A stretch of 6,850 nt of DNA from Ventricola sp051883735 (GTDB lineage Bacteria; Bacillota; Clostridia; Christensenellales; Aristaeellaceae). The stretch covers positions 1 to 6,850 of the forward strand of contig JBJEUH010000047.1 of assembly GCA_051883735.1 (NCBI GenBank), in the 5' to 3' direction. The translations under genes were made by a program, and so were the position numbers. Below the pieces are notes generated by a model. It had not been told where the DNA came from and ran no database searches. It saw only the letters and a program-made list of their open reading frames with translations. Below, one piece after another: positions 1-5,529 of the stretch (within the stretch, counting starts at the first letter, position 1; the number at the start of each line of letters is the position of its first letter).

Positions 1-71
1 GACCGGTCGCCCGCGAGCTGCGCGAGCACGACTTCATGAAGATCGTGTCTCTGGCTCCCGAAGTTCTGTAA
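1..71 (+). CDS. rplN: 50S ribosomal protein L14 (uL14), C-terminal fragment
   Basis: This is the 3' end of a gene cut by the window edge. Reading codons from position 3 gives 22 residues, PVARELREHDFMKIVSLAPEVL in effect, closed by TAA at 69-71. The final FMKIVSLAPEVL is the highly conserved C-terminus of bacterial L14, and the preceding ARELR is also typical. L14 lies at the subunit interface of the 50S particle and contributes to bridges with the 30S. Its position directly before rplX is the canonical start of the spc operon. The stop codon is fused to the Shine-Dalgarno of the next gene (TAAGGAGG). Only about a fifth of the protein is visible. Confidence 0.95.
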   Translation, partial: PVARELREHDFMKIVSLAPEVL

Positions 72-89
72 GGAGGTGGCGAAAGAATT

Positions 90-404
90 ATGCAGATCCG
101 TTCCAAGGACACGGTGGTTGTGATCACCGGCAAGGACAAGGGCAAGGAGGGCAAGGTTCTCACCGCCTTCCCGAAGACTGGCAAGATCGTCGTTGAAGGC
201 GTCGCCATTGCCACCAAGCACCAGAAGCCGCGCCAGGCCGGCATGCCGGGCGGCATCATCAAGAAGGAAGCCGCGATCGACGCGTCCAACGTCATGCTGG
301 TGTGCCCGAAGTGCAAGAAGGGCGTCCGCGTTGGCACGAGCGTGCTCGAGAATGGCACCAAGGTCCGCGTGTGCAAGAAGTGCGGCGCGACCATCGAAGC
401 GTAA
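90..404 (+). CDS. rplX: 50S ribosomal protein L24 (uL24), zinc-ribbon type
   Basis: The 104-residue product has the usual bacterial L24 length. L24 is an early-assembly protein that binds 23S rRNA and nucleates folding of the large subunit. A KOW-type SH3 barrel is visible at about residues 6-37 (DTVVVITGKDKGKEGKV then GKIVVEGV), followed by the conserved KHQKP...GGI segment. The C-terminal half carries two CxxC pairs, C72/C75 and C95/C98, separated by 19 residues. This is the four-cysteine arrangement expected to hold a structural zinc; many L24 proteins, including the E. coli one, lack it. The ATG at 90 has AGGAGGT at 71-77, about 12 bases upstream, which is slightly long but the only good choice. 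rplE follows after 19 bases. Confidence 0.97.
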   Translation: MQIRSKDTVVVITGKDKGKEGKVLTAFPKTGKIVVEGVAIATKHQKPRQAGMPGGIIKKEAAIDASNVMLVCPKCKKGVRVGTSVLENGTKVRVCKKCGATIEA

Positions 405-423
405 GAGCAGGAGGAATTGAGAA

Positions 424-966
424 ATGGAAGCGCGTCTTTATGATAAGTACGTGACCGAAGTCGTTCCTGCCCTGCAGCAGAAGTTCGGTTACAAGAATGT
501 GAACCAGATCCCGAAGATTGACAAGATCGTCATCAACATGGGCCTGGGTAACTGCAAGGACAACCCGAAGGCGCTGGAAGCCGCCGTGAAGGAGCTCGAG
601 GCGATCGCCGGCCAGAAGGCCATGGTGACCAAGGCCAAGAAGTCCATCGCGAACTTCAAGCTGCGCGAGGGCATGAATGTCGGCGCCAAGGTGACCCTCC
701 GCGGCGAGCGCATGTACGAGTTCATGGATAAGCTCATGAACATCGCTCTCCCGCGCGTCCGTGACTTCCACGGCGTTTCCACGAAGGCCTTCGACGGCCG
801 CGGAAACTACGCGCTGGGCATCCGTGAGCAGCTCCTCTTCCCGGAAATCGAGTACGACAAGGTGGAGACTGTCCGCGGCATGGAAATGATCTTCGTGACC
901 ACCGCTCACACTGACGAAGAGTGCAAGGAGCTCCTCGCGCAGATGGGCATGCCGTTCGCGAAGTAA
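424..966 (+). CDS. rplE: 50S ribosomal protein L5 (uL5)
   Basis: The 180-residue product is full length for L5 (about 179 in E. coli). L5 binds 5S rRNA together with L18 and L25-type proteins, forms the central protuberance, and contacts the P-site tRNA. Visible family landmarks are IPKIDKIVINMGLGN at 29-43, the AGQK...TKAKKSIANFK block at 62-79, VTLRGERMYEF at 90-100, the DFHGVSTKAFDGRGNY loop at 114-129, and FPEIEYDKV...RGMEM near 139-155. It ends in PFAK, as many L5 proteins do. AGGAGG at 409-414 lies 9 bases before the ATG. The TAA stop at 964-966 is itself the beginning of the rpsN Shine-Dalgarno. I saw no frameshift or missing block. Confidence 0.98.
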   Translation: MEARLYDKYVTEVVPALQQKFGYKNVNQIPKIDKIVINMGLGNCKDNPKALEAAVKELEAIAGQKAMVTKAKKSIANFKLREGMNVGAKVTLRGERMYEFMDKLMNIALPRVRDFHGVSTKAFDGRGNYALGIREQLLFPEIEYDKVETVRGMEMIFVTTAHTDEECKELLAQMGMPFAK

Positions 967-982
967 GGAGGAGGACAATCAC

Positions 983-1168
983 ATGGCTAAGACCAGTATG
1001 ATCAACAAGCAGCAGAAGGAGCCGAAGTTCTCTACTCGCGCTTACACCCGCTGCCGCCTGTGCGGCCGTCCGCACTCCGTGCTTCGCAAGTACGGCGTCT
1101 GCCGCATTTGTTTCCGCGAACTGGCGTACAAGGGACAGATTCCCGGCGTCCGCAAGGCCAGCTGGTAA
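983..1168 (+). CDS. rpsN: 30S ribosomal protein S14, type Z (uS14, zinc form)
   Basis: This is the 61-residue short form of S14 used by most Gram-positive bacteria. S14 is a late-assembly protein of the 30S head close to the A site. The zinc-binding cysteines are C24, C27, C40 and C43 (CRLCG...CRICF), spaced CxxC-x12-CxxC, and the C-terminus GQIPGVRKASW is diagnostic of the family. The zinc form distinguishes it from the roughly 100-residue cysteine-free S14 (as in E. coli), which Gram-positives may carry elsewhere as a zinc-limitation paralogue; no such copy is in this window. The Shine-Dalgarno AAGGAGGAGG begins inside the rplE stop codon. rpsH follows after 12 bases. Confidence 0.98.
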   Translation: MAKTSMINKQQKEPKFSTRAYTRCRLCGRPHSVLRKYGVCRICFRELAYKGQIPGVRKASW

Positions 1169-1180
1169 GGAGGGACTGAA

Positions 1181-1579
1181 ATGCTCGTTAACGATCCCAT
1201 TGCAGATATGCTCACCCGCATCCGCAATGCCCAAATCGCCAAGCACGACAGCGTGATGGTGCCGGCTTCCAACATGAAGAAGTCCATCGCCAAGATTCTG
1301 CTTGACGAAGGCTATATCAAGAGCGTCGATCTGATCGACGACGGCCTGTCCGGCCAGATCAAGATTGGCCTGAAGTACACCGACAAGAAGCAGAGCGTCA
1401 TTGTTGGCCTCAAGCGCATCAGCAAGCCGGGCCTGCGCGTCTACGCGCAGTGCGAGGAGCTGCCGAAGGTGCTCGGCGGCCTGGGCATTGCCATCGTCTC
1501 CACCTCCAAGGGCGTGATGACCGACAAGCAGGCCCGCGAGGCCAAGGTCGGCGGCGAGGTGCTCGCCTACATCTGGTAA
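1181..1579 (+). CDS. rpsH: 30S ribosomal protein S8 (uS8)
   Basis: The product has 132 residues, full length for S8. S8 is a primary 16S rRNA-binding protein of the 30S platform (helix 21 region) and in E. coli is the translational repressor of the spc operon. The N-terminus NDPIADMLTRIRNA (4-17) and the C-terminal signature GIAIVSTSKGVMTDKQAR (102-119) with VGGEVLAYIW at the end are characteristic. The Shine-Dalgarno AAGGAGGG at 1167-1174 overlaps the rpsN TAA and sits 6 bases before the ATG. Whether S8 regulates this operon here is not shown: I found no convincing S8-site mimic near the rplX-rplE junction. Confidence 0.98.
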   Translation: MLVNDPIADMLTRIRNAQIAKHDSVMVPASNMKKSIAKILLDEGYIKSVDLIDDGLSGQIKIGLKYTDKKQSVIVGLKRISKPGLRVYAQCEELPKVLGGLGIAIVSTSKGVMTDKQAREAKVGGEVLAYIW

Positions 1580-1595
1580 TCGACGACGCTGAAAC

Positions 1596-1601
1596 GGAGG
1601 A
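1596..1601 (+). promoter_or_regulatory. Ribosome binding site fixing the rplF start
   Basis: GGAGGA lies in the 29-base rpsH-rplF spacer, 7 bases before ATG 1609. It decides against the longer in-frame start at 1450, which lies inside rpsH. This is the longest spacer in the window. Confidence 0.85.
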
Positions 1602-1608
1602 AAGAACA

Positions 1609-2151
1609 ATGTCTCGAATCGGAAGAGCTCCGATCGCCATCCCGGCCGGCGTCACGGTTACCGTCTCCGATGACAATATCGTCACCGTGAAGGGCCCGAA
1701 GGGCACGCTGACCCAGGAGGTCAACAAGAACATCACCGTGAAGCAGGAGGGCAACGAGATCATCGTGACCCGCCCGAACGACGAGAAGCAGAACCGTGCG
1801 TTCCACGGCCTGTACCGCGCGCTGATCCACAACATGATCGTGGGCGTCAGCACGGGCTTCACCAAGACCCTGAACCTGGTTGGCACCGGCTATCGCGCCG
1901 AGGCCAAGGGCAACACGCTCAACATCACCATCGGCTATAGCCATCCGGTGATCATTGAGGCGGAGGAGAACATCGCGTTCGCCACCCCGAACCAGACCAC
2001 CATCACCGTCAGCGGCATCAACAAGCAGCAGGTTGGCAACGTCGCGGCTGCGATCCGTGCGGTGCGCAAGCCGGAGCCGTATCACGGCAAGGGCATCAAG
2101 TATGACACTGAGGTCGTCCGCCGCAAGGAAGGCAAGACCGGTAAGAAGTAA
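1609..2151 (+). CDS. rplF: 50S ribosomal protein L6 (uL6)
   Basis: The 180-residue product matches the usual L6 length of about 177-180. L6 lies near the base of the L7/L12 stalk and the sarcin-ricin loop, close to the factor-binding site. It begins MSRIGRAPIAIPAGV, the standard L6 N-terminus. It shows the two-domain pattern (VTVKGPKGTL at about 25-34; VGTGYRAEAKGNTLNITIGYSHPV at 91-114) and the C-terminal signature PEPYHGKGIKY at 155-165. The open frame continues upstream to an ATG at 1450, but that start would overlap rpsH by 130 bases, encodes a low-complexity Arg/Gly-rich leader and has no family counterpart. The ATG at 1609 has GGAGGA at 1596-1601, 7 bases upstream, and was chosen for that reason. 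Confidence 0.98.
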   Translation: MSRIGRAPIAIPAGVTVTVSDDNIVTVKGPKGTLTQEVNKNITVKQEGNEIIVTRPNDEKQNRAFHGLYRALIHNMIVGVSTGFTKTLNLVGTGYRAEAKGNTLNITIGYSHPVIIEAEENIAFATPNQTTITVSGINKQQVGNVAAAIRAVRKPEPYHGKGIKYDTEVVRRKEGKTGKK

Positions 2152-2169
2152 GAAAGGGAGTGAGCGCTA

Positions 2170-2538
2170 ATGTTCACCAAGCGTGATCGTAATGAGATCC
2201 GTGTGATCCGTCATGAGCGTGTGCGTAAGAAGATCAGCGGCACGCCCGAGATGCCGCGTCTGTGCGTGTATCGCAGCCTGAACCACATCTACACCCAGGT
2301 GATCGACGACGTCGCCGGCAGGACCCTGGTTTCCTGCTCCACCCTCGATCCGCAGATCAAGGGCCAGCTCGGCGAGCTGGACAAGAAGGGCGCCGCGAAG
2401 CTGGTTGGCAAGACTGTCGCCGAGCGCGCCATGCAGGCTGGCATCAAGCAGGTCGTCTTCGACCGCGGCGGCTATGTCTACACCGGCCGCGTGGCGGAGG
2501 TCGCCGCAGGCGCCCGTGAAGCGGGCCTGGACTTCTAA
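2170..2538 (+). CDS. rplR: 50S ribosomal protein L18 (uL18)
   Basis: The product has 122 residues, full length for bacterial L18. L18 binds 5S rRNA and helps attach it to the 50S central protuberance with L5. Visible landmarks are the basic N-terminus MFTKRDRNEIRVIRHERVRKKI, the PRLCVYRSLNHIYTQVIDD segment at 29-47, AAKLVGKTVAERAMQAGI at 75-92 and the C-terminal VFDRGGYVYTGRVAEVAAGAREAGLDF at 96-122. The Shine-Dalgarno AAAGGGAG at 2153-2160 lies 9 bases before the ATG. It follows rplF by 18 bases and precedes rpsE by 20 bases, in the canonical order. Confidence 0.98.
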   Translation: MFTKRDRNEIRVIRHERVRKKISGTPEMPRLCVYRSLNHIYTQVIDDVAGRTLVSCSTLDPQIKGQLGELDKKGAAKLVGKTVAERAMQAGIKQVVFDRGGYVYTGRVAEVAAGAREAGLDF

Positions 2539-2558
2539 GTCAAGGGAGGATACGAAGA

Positions 2559-2978
2559 ATGCCTCAGGATATGGAAAAGAAGCCGTTCGAGCGCGGTGAG
2601 CGCGGCGATCGCCGTGAGCGCGGCCCGCGCCGTGAGCGCCGTCAGGAGAGCGAGTTCCAGGAGAAGATGGTTGCGATCAACCGCGTCTCCAAGACCGTCA
2701 AGGGCGGCCGCAACATGCGCTTTGCCGCGCTGGTCGTNNNNNNNNNNNNNNNNNNNNNNNNNNNNNNNNNNNNNNNNNNNNNNNNNNNNNNNNNNNNNNN
2801 NNNNNNNNNNNNNNNNNNNNNNNNNNNNNNNNNNNNNAAGGACATCCGCACCAAGAGCTACGGCTCCAACAACCCGATCAACATGGTGAAGGCGACCATC
2901 GAGGGTCTGGCTTCCCTGCGCACCGCTGAAGAAGTGGCCAAGATGCGCGGCAAGACCGTCGAAGAGCTGCTCGGCTGA
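2559..2978 (+). CDS. rpsE: 30S ribosomal protein S5 (uS5), interrupted by an assembly gap
   Basis: S5 lines the mRNA entry side of the 30S subunit and affects decoding accuracy. The visible N-terminal 59 residues contain the double-stranded-RNA-binding-like start EFQEKMVAINRVSKTVKGGRNMRFAALV. The visible C-terminal 46 residues contain the conserved KSYGSNNPINMVKATIEGL and end RGKTVEELLG. Between them are 100 N. Measured against E. coli S5 from memory, about 82 residues are missing, so the real protein should be near 188 residues. It would be longer than the usual 165 or so because of an Arg/Glu-rich N-terminal extension (residues 11-30). AAGGGAGGA at 2542-2550 lies 8 bases before ATG 2559, supporting that start and therefore the extension. 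The frame is the same on both sides of the gap. Confidence 0.95.
   Translation: MPQDMEKKPFERGERGDRRERGPRRERRQESEFQEKMVAINRVSKTVKGGRNMRFAALVXXXXXXXXXXXXXXXXXXXXXXXXXXXXXXXXXXKDIRTKSYGSNNPINMVKATIEGLASLRTAEEVAKMRGKTVEELLG
2592..2645 (+). repeat. Three tandem copies of an 18-base unit in the rpsE N-terminal extension
   Basis: Three in-frame 18-base units lie at 2592-2609, 2610-2627 and 2628-2645. Each encodes six residues: RGERGD, RRERGP and RRERRQ (residues 12-29). GTGAGCGC recurs exactly 18 bases apart at 2596, 2614 and 2632. The product is a short charged, probably disordered segment just before the S5 core. Confidence 0.85.
2738..2837. other. Assembly gap of exactly 100 N inside rpsE
   Basis: The run is exactly 100 N, the usual placeholder for a gap of unknown size. 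It replaces the central S5 region. The reading frame is kept only because 100 and the expected missing length leave the same remainder on division by three. The true missing length is inferred to be near 247 bases, so real distances across this point are probably about 150 bases longer than the coordinates suggest. Confidence 0.97.
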
Positions 2979-2995
2979 GAAGGAGGACAGAGACG

Positions 2996-3178
2996 ATGAA
3001 AGTACAGGTTACGCTTGTGAAGTCTCCGATCTCCAGCAAGCCCAACCACATCAAAATCGTGAAGGCGCTGGGCCTGCACAAGATCCGCTCCACCAAGGTG
3101 TTTGAAGATACCCCGTCCATCCGCGGCATGATCTTCAAGGTCAAGCATCTGGTGTCTGTGGTCGAAATCAGCGACTAA
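2996..3178 (+). CDS. rpmD: 50S ribosomal protein L30 (uL30)
   Basis: The 60-residue product has normal bacterial L30 length. L30 is a small 23S rRNA-binding protein on the 50S subunit. The sequence fits the family throughout: an opening beta strand with basic turn (KVQVTLVKSPISSKPNHIKIVKALGL), then the KIRSTKVFEDTPSIRGMIFKVKHLVSVVEI segment that ends most bacterial L30 proteins. The Shine-Dalgarno AAGGAGGA at 2980-2987 lies 8 bases before the ATG, two bases or less after the rpsE stop. L30 is absent from some bacterial lineages; its presence between rpsE and rplO is the ancestral arrangement. Its TAA is fused to the rplO ribosome binding site. Confidence 0.97.
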   Translation: MKVQVTLVKSPISSKPNHIKIVKALGLHKIRSTKVFEDTPSIRGMIFKVKHLVSVVEISD

Positions 3179-3190
3179 GGAGGATTCACC

Positions 3191-3631
3191 ATGAAGCTGA
3201 ATGAGCTGAAGCCCGCTGAGGGCTCCACGACTGCCGCGCGCCGTCTTGGCCGCGGCACCGGCTCCGGCCTGGGCAAGACGTCCGGCAAGGGTCACAAGGG
3301 TGCGAAGGCCCGCTCCGGCGGCGGCAAGCGCCCGGGCTTCGAGGGCGGCCAGATGCCCCTCACCCGCCAGCTGCCCAAGCGCGGCTTTACCAACATCTTT
3401 GCCAAGGAATATGCGACCGTGAACGTCAGCGACCTCGAGGTGTTCGAGGACGGCACCGTGGTGACCGTCGAGCTGCTCAAGGAGAAGAGGATCGTCCGCA
3501 AGGAGCTGGACGGCCTGAAGGTCCTGGGCAACGGTGAGCTGACCCGCAAGCTGACCGTGAAGGCCGTGAAGTTCACCGGCTCTGCGAAGGAGAAGATCGA
3601 GGCTGTTGGTGGCACTGCCGAGGTGATCTGA
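3191..3631 (+). CDS. rplO: 50S ribosomal protein L15 (uL15)
   Basis: The 146-residue product is full length. L15 enters the 50S late and has a long, flexible, glycine- and basic-rich N-terminus that threads through 23S rRNA. That region is seen at residues 18-54 (RRLGRGTGSGLGKTSGKGHKG...GGGKRPGFEGGQMPL). The globular C-terminal part carries the signature LKVLGNGELTRKLTVKAVKFTGSAKEKIEAVGG at 109-141. The Shine-Dalgarno AAGGAGGA starts inside the rpmD stop codon, 6 bases before the ATG. The final codons include GAGGTGAT, which serves as the ribosome binding site for secY, whose ATG lies one base beyond the TGA. The two genes are therefore almost certainly translationally coupled. Confidence 0.98.
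   Translation: MKLNELKPAEGSTTAARRLGRGTGSGLGKTSGKGHKGAKARSGGGKRPGFEGGQMPLTRQLPKRGFTNIFAKEYATVNVSDLEVFEDGTVVTVELLKEKRIVRKELDGLKVLGNGELTRKLTVKAVKFTGSAKEKIEAVGGTAEVI
3620..3627 (+). promoter_or_regulatory. secY ribosome binding site inside the end of rplO
   Basis: GAGGTGAT is complementary to eight consecutive bases of the canonical 16S rRNA 3' end and lies 5 bases before ATG 3633. It is wholly within rplO coding sequence (residues E144, V145, I146), so ribosomes finishing L15 pass over it. Confidence 0.8.
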
Positions 3632-3632
3632 T

Positions 3633-4874
3633 ATGCTGGAAAAGATGAAGAGTGCCTGGCGCATTCCGGAGCTCCGCAAGAAGATCATTTACACCTTCGG
3701 CATGCTGCTGGTCTACCGCCTGCTGTGCGTCATCCCGGTTCCGGGCATTGACATCGGCACGGTGGCGGCGGCGGTCAAGGATTACTCCATCCTTGACTTC
3801 ATGAACATGATGACCGGTGGTTCCTTCCAGAACATGAGCATCATGGCCATGGGCATTACCCCGTACATTAACTCCAGCATTATCCTTCAGCTGCTGACCG
3901 TCGCGATCCCGTCGCTCGAGAAGCTGGCGAAGGAAGGCCCGGAGGGCCGCAAGAAGATCACCGAGTGGACCCGCTACCTGACCGTCGTTCTGGCGTTCAT
4001 TCAGGCGGTCGGCCTGGTGTTCGCGATGCGTGCCAACTCCTACGGCGGCATCTGGTATATCGTCATCGGTATCTCCATGGCTGCCGGCACGGCCCTTGCG
4101 ATGTGGCTGGGTGAGCGCATCACCGAGAACGGCATCGGCAACGGCATCTCCCTGCTGATCATGGCGGGCGTTGTCTCCAACATGTTCAACTGGGCGCGTC
4201 AGGCGATTGTCGGCCTGGTGGCGGGCACCGTGGGCATCCTGCCGGTGCTGGTGGTTGTGATCGCGTTTGTGGCGATGATCGTCGTGATCACCTATGTGGA
4301 CATGGGCGAGCGCCGCATTCCCGTTCAGTATGCCAAGCGCATGGTGGGCCGCAAGATGTACGGCGGCCAGTCCACCCACATCCCGATGAAGATTAACTCC
4401 ACCGGCGTCATGCCGCTGATCTTCGGCTTCGCGATCCTGCAGTTCCCTGCGACGATCTTCGCGTTCTTCCCGACGAGCGGCCTGAACATGTGGTGGACCA
4501 GCTTCCAGAGCGGCATCTGGTATCAGATTGTGCTGGCGGTGCTCATCATTGCCTTCACCTACTTCTATACCGGCATCACGTTCAACCCGATCGACATCAG
4601 CAAGAACATGCAGCAGAACGGCGGCATCATCCCGGGCATCCGCCAGGGCCGTGCCACCAGCGATTACCTCGCCAAGGTTTCCAGCCGTCTGACGCTGTTC
4701 AGCGCGCTGTTCCTCGCCGTCCTGGCGACCATCCCGACCCTCATCACCAACATCTTCGGCATCCGCGCTCCGTTCGCTGCGAGCTCTGTGCTGATTGCGG
4801 TGTCCGTGGCTCTGGAGACGCTGCGCCAGGTTGAGGCCCAGATGGTCATGCGCCACCACAAGGGTTTCCTTTAA
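3633..4874 (+). CDS. secY: Preprotein translocase channel subunit SecY
   Basis: SecY forms the membrane channel of the Sec translocon with SecE and SecG; SecA and ribosomes dock on its cytoplasmic loops. The 413-residue product is somewhat short (typically 420-445) but complete, ending EAQMVMRHHKGFL like other clostridial SecY proteins. About ten hydrophobic segments can be read, near residues 17-37, 67-92, 114-133, 139-159, 168-185, 200-221, 255-279, 296-316, 351-373 and 376-397. Family motifs are MGITPYINSSIILQLL at 73-88 (the second-helix signature), WLGERITENGIGNGISLLI at 158-176 and the SecA/ribosome-contact loop MGERRIPVQYAKR at 224-236. The plug region GGSFQNMSIMAMG is at 62-74. The start lies one base after the rplO stop. 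Confidence 0.98.
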   Translation: MLEKMKSAWRIPELRKKIIYTFGMLLVYRLLCVIPVPGIDIGTVAAAVKDYSILDFMNMMTGGSFQNMSIMAMGITPYINSSIILQLLTVAIPSLEKLAKEGPEGRKKITEWTRYLTVVLAFIQAVGLVFAMRANSYGGIWYIVIGISMAAGTALAMWLGERITENGIGNGISLLIMAGVVSNMFNWARQAIVGLVAGTVGILPVLVVVIAFVAMIVVITYVDMGERRIPVQYAKRMVGRKMYGGQSTHIPMKINSTGVMPLIFGFAILQFPATIFAFFPTSGLNMWWTSFQSGIWYQIVLAVLIIAFTYFYTGITFNPIDISKNMQQNGGIIPGIRQGRATSDYLAKVSSRLTLFSALFLAVLATIPTLITNIFGIRAPFAASSVLIAVSVALETLRQVEAQMVMRHHKGFL

Positions 4875-4875
4875 T

Positions 4876-4894
4876 CGCTGCAAAGCGTGAGGTG
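4876..4894 (+). promoter_or_regulatory. GCAA-capped mini-hairpin next to the adk ribosome binding site
   Basis: CGCT (4876-4879) and AGCG (4884-4887) pair perfectly around GCAA, a stable GNRA-type loop. The adk ribosome binding site GAGGTG (4889-4894) follows after one base and ends 5 bases before ATG 4900. The stem has only four pairs and cannot be extended. There is no U-tract, so it is not a terminator. A role in translation is inference only. Confidence 0.35.
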
Positions 4895-4899
4895 CTGAC

Positions 4900-5529
4900 A
4901 TGAATCTGATTTTTCTCGGCCCGCCCGGTGCGGGCAAGGGGACCCAGGCCGTTCGCGTGTGCGAGCGGCTTGGCATCCCGCAGATTTCTACCGGCGACAT
5001 TCTCCGCCGCGCGATCAAGAACGAGACGCCGACCGGCCTGGCTGCCAAGTCCTACATCGACAAGGGCCAGCTGGTTCCGGACAGCGTCGTGATCGACATC
5101 GTGCGCGAGCGTCTTGAGCATGAGGACTGCAAGGGCGGCTACCTGCTGGATGGCTTCCCGCGCACCGTCGCCCAGGCTGAAGCGCTGGAGACCTTCGCCC
5201 GGATCGACGCCGTGATTGACATCGACGTCAGCGATGAAAAGCTGGTCGAGCGTCTGAGCGGACGTCGCGTTTGTCTGTCCTGCGGTGGTACGTACCATGT
5301 CAGCCGCCTGAATGGCTCCACGACGTGCGAAAAGTGCGGCAGCGAGCTGATTCAGCGCGACGACGACAAGGCCGAGACGGTGCTCAGCCGCCTCAGCGTG
5401 TATCACGCGCAGACGGAACCGCTCATCGACTTCTATACGCAGCGCGGCCTGCTCAGGCGGGTTGACGGTGCGCAGCCGATGGACGAATGCTACGCAGCGA
5501 TTCTTGGCGCGCTGGGTGAGAACAAATGA
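4900..5529 (+). CDS. adk: Adenylate kinase, zinc-LID type
   Basis: The enzyme interconverts ATP + AMP and 2 ADP in the cytoplasm and sets the adenylate energy balance. The 209-residue product is close to the usual 212-217 of the long-LID form. The Walker A loop GPPGAGKGT is at 7-15, the AMP-binding segment ISTGDILR at 29-36, and the family signature LLDGFPRT at 82-89. The LID domain at about 121-157 contains C125, C128, C143 and C146 (CxxC-x14-CxxC), the four-cysteine zinc site typical of Gram-positive enzymes. R123 and the R153/R164 region supply expected phosphate contacts. GAGGTG at 4889-4894 is the ribosome binding site, 5 bases from the ATG. The TGA overlaps the map ATG (ATGA). Confidence 0.98.
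   Translation: MNLIFLGPPGAGKGTQAVRVCERLGIPQISTGDILRRAIKNETPTGLAAKSYIDKGQLVPDSVVIDIVRERLEHEDCKGGYLLDGFPRTVAQAEALETFARIDAVIDIDVSDEKLVERLSGRRVCLSCGGTYHVSRLNGSTTCEKCGSELIQRDDDKAETVLSRLSVYHAQTEPLIDFYTQRGLLRRVDGAQPMDECYAAILGALGENK

Noticed and set aside
395..450. A possible S8 translational operator at the rplX-rplE junction, as in E. coli.
   Set aside because: I could not find a helix resembling the 16S S8-binding site; the junction is purine-rich and lacks complementary arms.
1450..1608. A 53-codon N-terminal extension of L6 beginning inside rpsH.
   Set aside because: The extension is the shifted-frame reading of S8 codons. The standard L6 N-terminus starts at 1609 behind GGAGGA.
734..1609. A 291-codon minus-strand frame across rplE, rpsN and rpsH, with similar ones at 292-978, 2858-3688 and 5490-6281.
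   Set aside because: These are antisense shadows of conserved genes on the + strand with no family resemblance.
3573..5048. A 491-codon open frame on the minus strand opposite rplO, secY and adk.
   Set aside because: It mirrors strongly biased GC-rich codons of secY. The translation is rich in His, Asp and Arg without any recognisable domain, it overlaps three certain genes, and it has no ribosome binding site that I can support.
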